From contig CACGUF010000003.1 in assembly GCA_902576125.1 (NCBI GenBank), forward strand, positions 1 through 35,310: 35,310 bases of DNA. The letters run 5' to 3'. Of this stretch, positions 1-7,966 are shown one piece after another (the stretch's first letter is position 1; each line of letters begins with the position of its first letter). The position numbers were made by a program, and so were the translations under genes. Under the pieces are notes generated by a model. It worked only from the letters and a program-made list of their open reading frames with translations. It made no database searches and had not been told where the DNA came from. The stretch is from an uncultured Alphaproteobacteria bacterium. GTDB taxonomy: Bacteria; Pseudomonadota; Alphaproteobacteria; HIMB59; GCA-002718135.

Positions 1-476
1 CTAATATTATATTTTTCTTTTAATAATAAAATTGCATCTAGTACTATTGGTAAAACATGGAAGTGCTCATGAGCATCAATATAAACAATATTTTTATTTG
101 TTTTCTCAATATAAGTTTGTATTTGTTTTTCTAATTCTATCTTAATAGCATTTTTTAAATTTTCTCTTTTAATTTTTGATAAGTAAAAATTGTAAAAAAG
201 TAATTTGATAAAGCTAAGATTAAAATACTGATTTTTGTCACATAAATATTTTGATACTAAAATATCTTTTGAAATAGGCTTACCTAAACTTAAGTTTAAG
301 TGAATATATGAAACTATATTTTTCGAATAAATTTTTTCAATAGCATGATCCAAAGCGTAGCCATTTACTATTAATGAAACACTTTTAACAGCACCTTTAT
401 TTATTGATTTTGAAATATTATTATTTATTTCCTTCGTAAAACCAAAATCATCGGCATGAAGTATAATTTCTTTCAT
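1..476 (-). CDS. YdjC/ChbG-family carbohydrate deacetylase, N-terminal part (cut by window edge)
   Basis: An open frame starts at an ATG at 476 and runs off the left edge after 158 codons with no stop. The translation begins MKEIILHADDFGFTKEI. HADDFG (residues 7-12) is the metal-binding signature of the YdjC/ChbG family, which removes N-acetyl groups from oligosaccharides. IHLNLS (about 58-63) and DAHEHFHVLP (134-143) supply the further metal-ligand histidines expected in this family. Full-length members are usually about 250-300 residues, so roughly half is missing. It is transcribed divergently from the glycosyltransferase at 547, and the 70-base AT-only-looking gap between them must hold both promoters. 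In this context a role in trimming an acetylated surface-sugar intermediate is plausible, but the substrate is unknown. Confidence 0.85.
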   Translation of the reverse strand, partial: MKEIILHADDFGFTKEINNNISKSINKGAVKSVSLIVNGYALDHAIEKIYSKNIVSYIHLNLSLGKPISKDILVSKYLCDKNQYFNLSFIKLLFYNFYLSKIKRENLKNAIKIELEKQIQTYIEKTNKNIVYIDAHEHFHVLPIVLDAILLLKEKYNI

Positions 477-546
477 ATATAAAATTTATATTGTATATTA
501 AACTTTTAGTTATACAAATAATTACTAATTATATATTAAATGCATA

Positions 547-1308
547 ATGAATGACAAAGTTTGTGTTTCTATTCCATTAAGAAATGGTAGTAAATTTATT
601 GAGCAAACAATAAACTCAGTTTTATCACAAAATTACCCAAACTTTCATATAAATATCTATGAAGGTGAGTCGACAGATGATACCAAAAATAAATTAAAAA
701 AATATGAAAAAGTAACAAACGTAAATATTTTTTATACTTCTAATTTGGGTTCGCCCTGCCGAGCAATTAAAAGATGTTTAGAACTACCGAATGCTGATAT
801 AATTATTCCACTAATGGCTGATGATTTTTTTATACATGACTCTGTAATCTCTACTTTTGTAAAAGAATTTGAAAATAGTAATTCTGATTTTGTGTATGGA
901 AATAGCTACGTTATTGATAGAAAAGATTCATCAAAAATTATTAGAAAGTTTTATAACTTTAATTATAGTATTGAGGATTTAAAATCTGGTTACCACCCAC
1001 ATTGGTCATCAGTTGCTTTCAAAGCTCAATTAATAAAAGATCTAGATTTTAATAGTAATGATTTAGAATTAGCTTGTGATTTTGATTTTTATATTAAAAT
1101 TTTCAGTAATCCTAAATATAAAACTAGTTGTATTAATAATTTTACTTCAAAACATAGAATGGGTGGAGCTAGTTCAAAAAATATTTCTAGTATGATATAT
1201 GCAAATAGAGAAGCATATCAGGCATGGAAAAATAATGGCCATAATATATCTAAATTATTTTTGATTAAAAAACCTCTTTTAAAAATCAAACAATTTTTAA
1301 ATCAATGA
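547..1308 (+). CDS. Glycosyltransferase family 2 (GT-A fold)
   Basis: This 253-residue protein has the layout of a soluble GT2 enzyme that moves a sugar from a nucleotide donor onto a growing glycan at the cytoplasmic face of the membrane. Near the N-terminus are the SIPLRNG strand and a SVLSQNYPNF segment. GESTDDT (about 40-46) is the nucleotide-binding turn, and ADD (91-93) is the DxD-like metal-binding motif. No transmembrane segment is evident. Its stop overlaps the start of the next gene (ATGA), so it is co-translated with the dideoxysugar genes and probably transfers the sugar they make, which is inference. The ATG at 540 is rejected because it meets a stop after four codons. Donor and acceptor cannot be read from the sequence. 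Confidence 0.85.
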   Translation: MNDKVCVSIPLRNGSKFIEQTINSVLSQNYPNFHINIYEGESTDDTKNKLKKYEKVTNVNIFYTSNLGSPCRAIKRCLELPNADIIIPLMADDFFIHDSVISTFVKEFENSNSDFVYGNSYVIDRKDSSKIIRKFYNFNYSIEDLKSGYHPHWSSVAFKAQLIKDLDFNSNDLELACDFDFYIKIFSNPKYKTSCINNFTSKHRMGGASSKNISSMIYANREAYQAWKNNGHNISKLFLIKKPLLKIKQFLNQ

Positions 1309-2612
1309 GTATTTTAAAACTAGAAAATGAAATTTTGAATTTAGTTAAAGAATATTATTTATTAAAAAATTCAAATGATAAAATTGAACCAGGTAAAGAT
1401 ATTATTCCAGTTTCAGGAAAATCATACAATGAAAATGAGGTAGTTAATTTAACACAAAGTGCTCTTGATTTTTGGTTAACTGCTGGCAGATTTAACAAAG
1501 AATTTGAAAAAAAATTATCTAATTTTCTTGGAATTAAATATGTGTTGACTACTAATTCTGGATCATCTGCAAATTTATTAGCTGTATCAGCTTTAACATC
1601 AGAAAAGTTAGGTAATAAACGTTTATTACCAGGAGATGAGATAATTACTGTTGCCGCAGGTTTTCCAACTACTATAAATCCAATAATTCAAAATAACTTA
1701 AAGCCCGTTTTTGTAGATGTTGATATTGGGACGTATAATATAAATACAGAAGCTTTAAAAAATGCAATAAGTAAAAAAACAAAAGCAATTGTTTTGGCTC
1801 ATACACTTGGCAATCCATATGATTTAGATGAAATATCAGAAATTTGTAAAAGAAATGATTTATATCTCATAGAAGATTGTGCGGATGCACTTGGCGCAAG
1901 ATTTAATGATAAGATTGTGGGTTCATTTGGTAATATTGCAACAATTAGTTTTTATCCAGCTCATCATATAACTACTGGAGAGGGGGGCGCGGTTTACACC
2001 AAAAATTCTTTATTTAAAGTAATTTTAGAGTCGTTTAGAGATTGGGGAAGAGATTGTTATTGTGAACCTGGAGAAGAAAATACATGTAAAAAAAGATATG
2101 ATTGGTTATTAGGTGATCTTCCTCATGGATATGATCATAAGTATATTTATGCCCATGCGGGTTACAATCTTAAACTAACAGATATGCAAGCTGCAGTTGG
2201 CAGTGCTCAAATAGATAAGATCGACATTTTTATTAATAAGAGAAAAAAAAATTTTAAGAAAATGTATGAATTATTTAAAAATTTAGAGGATTATATTTAT
2301 TTACCTGAGTGTCATAAATTGGCTGAACCTTCCTGGTTTGGATTTCCAATAACTCTTAAAAGTAATGACACTAACTTCAGAACAAAATTATTAAAATATT
2401 ATGAAGAAAAAAAAATAGGAAATAGACTTTTATTCGGAGGAAATATTATAAAACAACCTTATATGAAAAACAGAGAATATAAAATTATTGGAGATCTTAA
2501 AAATACTAATAAAATTATGAATTCTACTTTTTGGCTTGGGGTCCATCCTCGTATTAATGATGAACACATAAGTTATATGTTTGAATGTACAAAAAAATTT
2601 TTTAAAAAATAA
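1305..2612 (+). CDS. rfbH: RfbH/AscC-type CDP-4-keto-6-deoxyglucose 3-dehydratase
   Basis: The 435-residue protein belongs to the DegT/DnrJ/EryC1/StrS fold but carries the hallmarks of the dehydratase E1 (RfbH, DdhC, AscC). The usual PLP-binding lysine is replaced by histidine in FYPAHHITTGEGG (H220), the same position as the catalytic His220 of the Yersinia enzyme. Four cysteines at C192, C251, C253 and C261 reproduce the [2Fe-2S] ligand pattern, with C-X1-C-X7-C intact. These enzymes bind PMP and remove the C-3 hydroxyl of CDP-4-keto-6-deoxy-D-glucose on the way to 3,6-dideoxyhexoses. An E3-type reductase partner (AscD) is needed but none is seen in the window. It overlaps its upstream and downstream neighbours by 4 and 1 bases, so it is inside an operon. 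Confidence 0.93.
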   Translation: MSILKLENEILNLVKEYYLLKNSNDKIEPGKDIIPVSGKSYNENEVVNLTQSALDFWLTAGRFNKEFEKKLSNFLGIKYVLTTNSGSSANLLAVSALTSEKLGNKRLLPGDEIITVAAGFPTTINPIIQNNLKPVFVDVDIGTYNINTEALKNAISKKTKAIVLAHTLGNPYDLDEISEICKRNDLYLIEDCADALGARFNDKIVGSFGNIATISFYPAHHITTGEGGAVYTKNSLFKVILESFRDWGRDCYCEPGEENTCKKRYDWLLGDLPHGYDHKYIYAHAGYNLKLTDMQAAVGSAQIDKIDIFINKRKKNFKKMYELFKNLEDYIYLPECHKLAEPSWFGFPITLKSNDTNFRTKLLKYYEEKKIGNRLLFGGNIIKQPYMKNREYKIIGDLKNTNKIMNSTFWLGVHPRINDEHISYMFECTKKFFKK

Positions 2613-3463
2613 TGAATATTCTTTTAACAGGATCTTCTGGATATTTAGGTAAAAATTTAACAAAACATTTAGCAAAAAAAAATAAAGTTTTTACTTTTGA
2701 TAGAAAATTACAAAAATTTAGTTTAAGAAATGTACAGTCTTACTTATACCCCAAATCCATTAATGGTTATGTTAAATTTTTTCAAAAAAATAAGATAAAA
2801 GTAATTATTCATAATGCTGGTTATTTTATTAAAAATCATAAAATTAATGATATTGATAAACTGATTGAAGTTGATATTAAATTATCATTATACCTATTTG
2901 AGTCTGCCAAAATATCAGGTATTAAAAGTATTATTTCTTTTGGATCATATTGGCAATATTATTCAAACAAAAATATTTTTAACCCAGCAAATTTATATGC
3001 ATGCACAAAGCAATCTATACATACTATAGCAGAACACTACTTGAAGAATCACGATATTTCACATTTACAACTCCTTATACATGACACTTATGGAGCAAAT
3101 GATAAGAGAAACAAAATCATTAATAAATTATTTAAGTTATCAAAAAATCAAAAATTTATCATCAATAATCCAGATGCTGAAATTTATCCACTTCATGTAG
3201 AAGATGTATCTGATGCTATAGAATTTAGTATAAAATTTTTAGTAAGAAATAAAAAACCTTTTAATAAACAATATTCCCTGAGATCAAATAATCCATTAAA
3301 AATATCAAAATTAATAAAAATTATTTCAAAAATAAGACAAATATCGTTTGAAAATATTGAATTTAAGAAAAATAATAATAAAATTATTAATTTTAAAATG
3401 AAAAGACTTCCATATTGGAGGCCAAAAATAAATCTAGAAAAAGGATTAGATAATTTAAAATAA
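2612..3463 (+). CDS. NAD(P)-dependent extended SDR, probable dideoxyhexulose 4-ketoreductase (AscF-like position)
   Basis: This is a 283-residue member of the epimerase/dehydratase SDR superfamily. The nucleotide-binding motif TGSSGYLG is at residues 6-13. The catalytic serine is near S112 (SFGSYWQY), and the YxxxK pair is Y129/K133 (LYACTKQ). It starts in a TAATG overlap with rfbH and is followed directly by an RmlC-like epimerase. In the ascarylose pathway the same three activities (AscC dehydratase, AscE 5-epimerase, AscF 4-reductase) act together. That order supports a 4-ketoreductase of a 3,6-dideoxy-4-hexulose, but the family alone would also allow an epimerase. Lysine- and asparagine-rich composition reflects the low GC of the region. 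Confidence 0.8.
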   Translation: MNILLTGSSGYLGKNLTKHLAKKNKVFTFDRKLQKFSLRNVQSYLYPKSINGYVKFFQKNKIKVIIHNAGYFIKNHKINDIDKLIEVDIKLSLYLFESAKISGIKSIISFGSYWQYYSNKNIFNPANLYACTKQSIHTIAEHYLKNHDISHLQLLIHDTYGANDKRNKIINKLFKLSKNQKFIINNPDAEIYPLHVEDVSDAIEFSIKFLVRNKKPFNKQYSLRSNNPLKISKLIKIISKIRQISFENIEFKKNNNKIINFKMKRLPYWRPKINLEKGLDNLK

Positions 3464-3970
3464 ATGATAGGTGATGTAAAAATTTTTAATTTCAAATTTT
3501 CTAAAGATAATCGTGGAACTTTTTCTAAGGTATTTGATAAAAAATATTTTTTAAAAAATAAAATTAAATTTAATATTAAGGAATCTTTTACTTCTTCTTC
3601 AAAGATTAATACCATTAGAGGTATGCATTTTCAAAAAGGTAAATTTTCTCAAAATAAATTAGTATACGTTATAGAAGGTAAAATTAATGATGTATTCATT
3701 GATTTAAGAAAAAATTCTAAAACATACTTAAAAGTTCAAAGCCTGATACTTTCTTCTGACAATAATAAAGCTGTTTTCTTACCTAAGGGCATAGCGCATG
3801 GTTTTCAAGTTTTATCAAATAAATGTATTGTTGGTTATCTCGTTGACAATTACTACAGTAAAGATCATGATAAAGGAATATTATGGAATTCTATTAATTA
3901 TAAATGGAATATATCAAATCCAATAATTTCTAAAAGAGATAAAAATTTTCCTAGATTAGATGAAATTTAA
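3464..3970 (+). CDS. RmlC/AscE-like nucleotide-sugar 3,5- or 5-epimerase
   Basis: The 168-residue cupin protein matches the dTDP-4-dehydrorhamnose 3,5-epimerase family. TIRGMHFQ (about 48-55) carries the catalytic-base histidine, and GKINDVFIDLRKNSKTY is the conserved central strand pair. LPKGIAHGFQVLS is the characteristic late motif. Canonical RmlC is about 180 residues, so this copy is complete but compact. No rmlA, rmlB or rmlD is present nearby, and the gene follows an RfbH-type dehydratase and an SDR. A 5-epimerase of a CDP-3,6-dideoxy-4-hexulose (AscE role) therefore fits better than rhamnose synthesis. The ATG follows the previous stop codon immediately. Its 3' end overlaps the convergent glycosyltransferase gene by 4 bases, leaving no room for a terminator. 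Confidence 0.82.
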   Translation: MIGDVKIFNFKFSKDNRGTFSKVFDKKYFLKNKIKFNIKESFTSSSKINTIRGMHFQKGKFSQNKLVYVIEGKINDVFIDLRKNSKTYLKVQSLILSSDNNKAVFLPKGIAHGFQVLSNKCIVGYLVDNYYSKDHDKGILWNSINYKWNISNPIISKRDKNFPRLDEI

Positions 3971-4914
3971 TTATCTTTATTAATATGATTTTTAATAATG
4001 TACAAAGGTCTATTTTTTACTTCTTCAAATATTAGTGAAATATATCTACCAATAATGCCTAAAAAGAAAATGATAACTCCAGAAAAAAAAGTTAAAAGAG
4101 TAACCAATGTTGTCCAACCACTAGGTATGCTATCAAATAAAAAGAATATAGTTATATGAAAAATTCCGATTAAAAAAGCCAGCATTGATACCATAATACC
4201 AAAATAAATGCATAATATTATGGGAAATGCACTAAAGTTAAAAATACTATTTAATCCAAATATTAATCTGGTCCATGTGTTGAATTTTGATAAACCATTT
4301 GCTCTTTCATTTGCTTTGTATTCAATAAAAGTCTGTTCATACCCAATCCAAGATATAATTCCTCTTAAAAATATTTTATTTTCACTAAAATTATTAATGA
4401 TTTTAATTCTTACAGTTTCTGAAATTAATCGAAAATCAGCAGCATACTGTTGTAGTGGTAATTTTGTAATTTTTCTAAATATCTTATAGAAGAAATTTGA
4501 TGTTAATTTATTAAAAAAACTTACATCTTTTGAGAAAACTCTTTTTGTATTAACTATATCAAATCCTTTATTAAAACTTTTTACTAATTCATTAATTATT
4601 GATGGTGGGTGTTGTAAATCACTATCCATCATTATTGTAGCATCTGAGTTTTTTACTTGTTGGATTCCACAAAATAATGAATTTTGATGACCAAATCTTC
4701 TGGATAAAAGGATTACTTCTACCTTGTCATCTCTATCAGCAATTTTTTTTAAAATTTCAAAAGTCCTATCTTTACTTGGATCAATTACAAAAATAAACTT
4801 TACTATGGAGTAATTAGAATTTTTTTCAGAACTAACTACTTCCGAGTAAAAATTTTCTATAACTTCTTCCTCTTTGTATACAGGGCAAACAATTGATATT
4901 CTTGTTTTATTCAT
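3967..4914 (-). CDS. GtrB/DPM1-type polyprenyl-phosphate glycosyltransferase with two membrane helices
   Basis: This is a 315-residue GT2 enzyme of the bactoprenol glucosyltransferase (GtrB/YfdH) type. The N-terminal catalytic domain has the SIVCPVYKEE strand and the acidic motif DSDLQHPP (97-104). Two hydrophobic helices follow at about 227-256 and 268-294, with the short re-entrant GRYISLIFEEVKNRP tail typical of the family. Such proteins transfer a sugar from a nucleotide donor to undecaprenyl phosphate on the inner face of the cytoplasmic membrane. It is the last gene of a five-gene minus-strand operon and overlaps the nucleotidyltransferase by 8 bases. In this operon it probably loads the lipid carrier with the sugar that the DprE1-like oxidase then modifies, which is inference. 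Confidence 0.85.
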   Translation of the reverse strand: MNKTRISIVCPVYKEEEVIENFYSEVVSSEKNSNYSIVKFIFVIDPSKDRTFEILKKIADRDDKVEVILLSRRFGHQNSLFCGIQQVKNSDATIMMDSDLQHPPSIINELVKSFNKGFDIVNTKRVFSKDVSFFNKLTSNFFYKIFRKITKLPLQQYAADFRLISETVRIKIINNFSENKIFLRGIISWIGYEQTFIEYKANERANGLSKFNTWTRLIFGLNSIFNFSAFPIILCIYFGIMVSMLAFLIGIFHITIFFLFDSIPSGWTTLVTLLTFFSGVIIFFLGIIGRYISLIFEEVKNRPLYIIKNHINKDN

Positions 4915-5641
4915 TACTATTGCTTATTAATGATTTACTAATATTAAATTTTTTAATATTCTTTTTGAATTCATTATTTATTTTATCATAATCTTCAGGT
5001 CTACCAATATCTAACCAAAAACCTTTAAATAAATAATTGTTAATTATTATTTTGTTTTTTATTAACTTGATTAATAAATCATCAAAGCTAAATTTTCTAT
5101 TAGAGGGTATAAATTTTAATATTTCCTTATTAAAACAATTTACACCAATGCAAACATTATGACTTATTACAGGCTTTTCTTTAAAATTTATTATTTTATT
5201 TTTTTTTGTTTCTATTACGCCAAATTCACTTTTTAAATCTGTAAGCCTTGAGGTAATAGTCGCAATATTTTTATTTTTTATATGATTGTTTAATAGTTTA
5301 GCAAAATTAACATTAGTTAATACATCACAATTCATTACCAAAAAATTATTTGGAAGTTTTTTAATATTTTTTAAAGGCGCAATTGTGCCTAATTCTTTAT
5401 CTTCATAAGAATAATCAATTTTAATACCATATTTTCTGCCATTTCCAAAAAATGACTCCATCAATTTACCCATATGATTAACAGCTAAAGTGATATGTTT
5501 GAAACCTTGGCTAGATAATTGAAATAAAATTATTTCTAAAATGGAATACTTATTATCAATTGGCACTAATGGTTTTGGTATAATTGTTGTATAAGGTTTT
5601 AGTCTTCTTCCCTTTCCTCCTGCAATTATGATTGCACGCAT
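4907..5641 (-). CDS. Sugar-1-phosphate nucleotidyltransferase
   Basis: The 244-residue protein has the complete NTP_transferase signature AGGKGRRLKPYTTIIPKPL at residues 7-25, with the catalytic arginine (R12/R13) and K23. MNCDVL supplies the metal-binding aspartate, and NFKEKP and the late WLDIGRPEDY motif are typical of mannose-1-phosphate guanylyltransferase and glucose-1-phosphate nucleotidyltransferase relatives. The protein is short and lacks the C-terminal left-handed beta-helix seen in GlmU or GDP-mannose enzymes. It is not an obvious RfbF (CTP:glucose-1-phosphate) sequence. It sits between an extended SDR (12-base gap) and the membrane glycosyltransferase (8-base overlap), so it probably makes the activated sugar used by that transferase. 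Base and sugar specificity cannot be assigned. Confidence 0.85.
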   Translation of the reverse strand: MRAIIIAGGKGRRLKPYTTIIPKPLVPIDNKYSILEIILFQLSSQGFKHITLAVNHMGKLMESFFGNGRKYGIKIDYSYEDKELGTIAPLKNIKKLPNNFLVMNCDVLTNVNFAKLLNNHIKNKNIATITSRLTDLKSEFGVIETKKNKIINFKEKPVISHNVCIGVNCFNKEILKFIPSNRKFSFDDLLIKLIKNKIIINNYLFKGFWLDIGRPEDYDKINNEFKKNIKKFNISKSLISNSNE

Positions 5642-5653
5642 AATTTAATCCTT

Positions 5654-6652
5654 TTAGATTGTATAATTTATTTTTTTAAAAAAAGACAAGTTTTCTTCAT
5701 TTTTATACCAATTTATAGTTTTTTTAAGACCATTATCTAATTTATACTTAGTTTTCCATTTAAAATTTTTAATCATTTTCTTATTATTGCCAAGCAATCT
5801 GTTTACCTCAGAATTTTTTGGTCTCTTTCTATTTTGTTTAGTAATTAATTTAACATCACTTCCTGTTATTTCTTTAATTTTATAAAATAAATCCTTAATG
5901 GAAATTTCTTTACCACTGCATATATTTACTGTTTCACCAATTAGTCGATTATTTGATTTTAATTTACTCATTGCTTCAACAGTATCCTCAACAAAAATGA
6001 AATCTCTTGTTGTATTAATATTTCCAAGCTCAATCTTTTTTTTATTATTTAATATTTGAGTAATAATAGTTGGTATAACTGCTCTTGTTGATTGTCTTGG
6101 ACCATAATTATTAAATGGTCTAGCTATTATTATGGGCAAATTAAATGATAAGTTAAATGATTTTGCCAAACTGTCGGCAGATATTTTAGATGCACTATAT
6201 GGTGATTGAGGTTGTAAAGGATGAGATTCATCGATGGGTGTATAAAGAGCTGTTCCATAAACTTCTGAAGTTGATGTAATAATTATTTTTTCAATTCTAT
6301 TATTATCTAAACATGAGCTAAGAATATTTTTTGTGCCCTTTATGTTTGTATCTATATATGAGTCATATGCAGTATATGAGTATGGTATTCCAATTAAAGC
6401 TGCTAAATGATAAATTATTTCAGATTTCTTTGTTAATCTATTAATTGAATTTTGATCTCTAATATCACCCATAACTATATTAGTATTTTTAAGAATATTT
6501 TTGTCTAAAGTGTCAAGCCATCCATAACTGTTAAATGAATTATAAAAGCACAAAGCAGTAACATTATGGTTACTCTTGACTAAACTTTCAACTAAGTGAC
6601 TTCCAATAAACCCGTCAGCACCAGTTATAAAAATATTTTTTGAGGAAGCCAT
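5654..6652 (-). CDS. LegB-type NAD-dependent nucleotide-sugar 4,6-dehydratase/epimerase
   Basis: This 332-residue extended SDR opens with TGADGFIG (10-17) and has the family-specific stretch FYNSFNSYGWLDTL, typical of LegB-like 4,6-dehydratases. STSEVYG lies at 127-133 and the catalytic Y152/K156 pair in PYSASKI. RPFNNYGPRQ and RDFIFVEDT are conserved substrate-loop motifs. LegB relatives act on UDP- or GDP-GlcNAc-type sugars in nonulosonate and other glycan pathways. The legionaminate partners (LegC aminotransferase, NeuB/NeuC homologues) are not in the window, so the substrate remains open. Its start codon overlaps the stop of the DprE1-like gene (TAATG), showing tight translational coupling in the minus-strand operon. 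Confidence 0.82.
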   Translation of the reverse strand: MASSKNIFITGADGFIGSHLVESLVKSNHNVTALCFYNSFNSYGWLDTLDKNILKNTNIVMGDIRDQNSINRLTKKSEIIYHLAALIGIPYSYTAYDSYIDTNIKGTKNILSSCLDNNRIEKIIITSTSEVYGTALYTPIDESHPLQPQSPYSASKISADSLAKSFNLSFNLPIIIARPFNNYGPRQSTRAVIPTIITQILNNKKKIELGNINTTRDFIFVEDTVEAMSKLKSNNRLIGETVNICSGKEISIKDLFYKIKEITGSDVKLITKQNRKRPKNSEVNRLLGNNKKMIKNFKWKTKYKLDNGLKKTINWYKNEENLSFFKKINYTI

Positions 6653-7965
6653 TATAAATTAAATTTTTTACTCATATTAGAAATAAACAATCTACTTTTA
6701 TCATATTTATGTAATAATTTGCAAAATTGAATATATTCCTTTCCAAATATTTTTTTTATAGCAGAGCTTTGTATTTGACTATCTTTGTAAATACATAATA
6801 AAATTTCATTATTTTCACAAAATTTATCTAGTTTTTTACAAAATTCTACCGATTTTTGAGTTTTTTTAAAATTTAAAGCTATTGAAATCCCCTGACCGCT
6901 AAATCTTAAAAATTTTTTTTTTGTATAAGAAAACTTACAAACACATAAAAAACAATATAAATTTTTTATATTTGTTTCTAAAAATTTACAATATTTTTCC
7001 CATTTATCGATTGGAACTATCATTTGTTTTTCTATGAATCCTGAAGATCTTAAAACATTAAAATATATTTGTTTTTTATTTGAAAAATTAGAGTAGTAAA
7101 AATTAATACTTTGCTCTCTATAAAGCGTCAAATAATTATAATAATAAAAAAAAGTATTTTGAAATTTTCCATAAATATATGCAAATAATTTCCAAATTTT
7201 GTGAGGTTTTTTATCTGAAATTGAAGTATTTTTAATTCTTATATTTTTCCCGAGTTTGTTATTAAATTTTTCATAAAAAATAAAACCTTTCCCAAATTTT
7301 TTAATATCATTAAGATCGTGCCAACTATATACACCTTCGTAATTATCTAATTTTGATTTATAAATACTTTTTAGTTCGCTTAAATTATTTATTTGTTGTT
7401 TTGTTGTTTTGATGTCAAATGAATTTAATTTTTTTACTTCAACTTCTGCTTCTACAATTATACCTGTCATTCCATAGCCACCAATTGTTAATTCAAAAAG
7501 TTCACAATTTGAGTCTTTAGAGCATGCTAAATAGCCTTTATCTGGATGATACAATTTAATAGATTTGACATAATTTCCAAAATTTCCATATTTATTTTGA
7601 GATTTACCATGAATATCACATGCTATTGCCCCTCCAATAGTTACATTTGGATGCCCTGGCAGGACATGCAAACAATATCCTCTTTCCATTAAATATTTAG
7701 TTGCCTCACCTAAGCAATAATCAGATGAAATAAGAATTGATTTTTTATTAATATTTAAAGTAATTTCTTTTTGTTTTAATTTAATTGAAATTGCTTCTTC
7801 TGATGCACTAAGTAAACTATAAGATAGTCCAGATCCTCTTGCAATTAAATTAGATTTAATTTGTTTTAAATCATGAATATCATTCTTTGTAATCTTTATT
7901 TCTTTAGAAGATAATTCAATTGTTGAGTCAAAAGAAATAAATTTTTTTTTTTTAATTTTTAACAA
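6652..7965 (-). CDS. DprE1-like FAD-dependent oxidase of a lipid-linked sugar
   Basis: The 437-residue protein resembles DprE1, the decaprenylphosphoryl-ribose 2'-oxidase of mycobacteria. The FAD (PCMH) domain contains RGSGLSYS (43-50) and VLPGHPNVTIGGAIACDIHG (101-120), then YGNFGNYVKS. The C-terminus RLFISNMSKKFNL parallels the DprE1 end. The active-site lysine (K418 in M. tuberculosis DprE1) is matched by K394 in YKDSQ. The cysteine that benzothiazinones attack there (C387) aligns with A363 in GISIALNF. DprE1 oxidises a C-2 hydroxyl so that an SDR can re-reduce it with inverted stereochemistry, giving the arabinose donor. Similar enzymes occur in proteobacterial arabinosylation loci (NoeCHOP, Pseudomonas pilin arabinan). 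Placement beside a polyprenyl-phosphate glycosyltransferase fits that chemistry. No classical DprE2 is evident. Confidence 0.8.
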   Translation of the reverse strand: MLKIKKKKFISFDSTIELSSKEIKITKNDIHDLKQIKSNLIARGSGLSYSLLSASEEAISIKLKQKEITLNINKKSILISSDYCLGEATKYLMERGYCLHVLPGHPNVTIGGAIACDIHGKSQNKYGNFGNYVKSIKLYHPDKGYLACSKDSNCELFELTIGGYGMTGIIVEAEVEVKKLNSFDIKTTKQQINNLSELKSIYKSKLDNYEGVYSWHDLNDIKKFGKGFIFYEKFNNKLGKNIRIKNTSISDKKPHKIWKLFAYIYGKFQNTFFYYYNYLTLYREQSINFYYSNFSNKKQIYFNVLRSSGFIEKQMIVPIDKWEKYCKFLETNIKNLYCFLCVCKFSYTKKKFLRFSGQGISIALNFKKTQKSVEFCKKLDKFCENNEILLCIYKDSQIQSSAIKKIFGKEYIQFCKLLHKYDKSRLFISNMSKKFNL

Positions 7966-7966
7966 C

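Noticed and set aside
2430..2675. Minus-strand open frame inside the rfbH/SDR junction
   Set aside because: It lies opposite two well-supported genes and its translation is the hydrophobic-aromatic reverse of AT-rich coding sequence with no family signal.
3193..3615. 140-codon minus-strand frame opposite the SDR and epimerase genes
   Set aside because: The opposing strand encodes recognisable protein families across the same bases; the frame is a low-complexity phenylalanine/leucine-rich shadow.
3464..3970. Rhamnose pathway RmlC
   Set aside because: No rmlA, rmlB or rmlD accompany it, and it follows an RfbH-type dehydratase, so the AscE-like role was preferred, though not proven.
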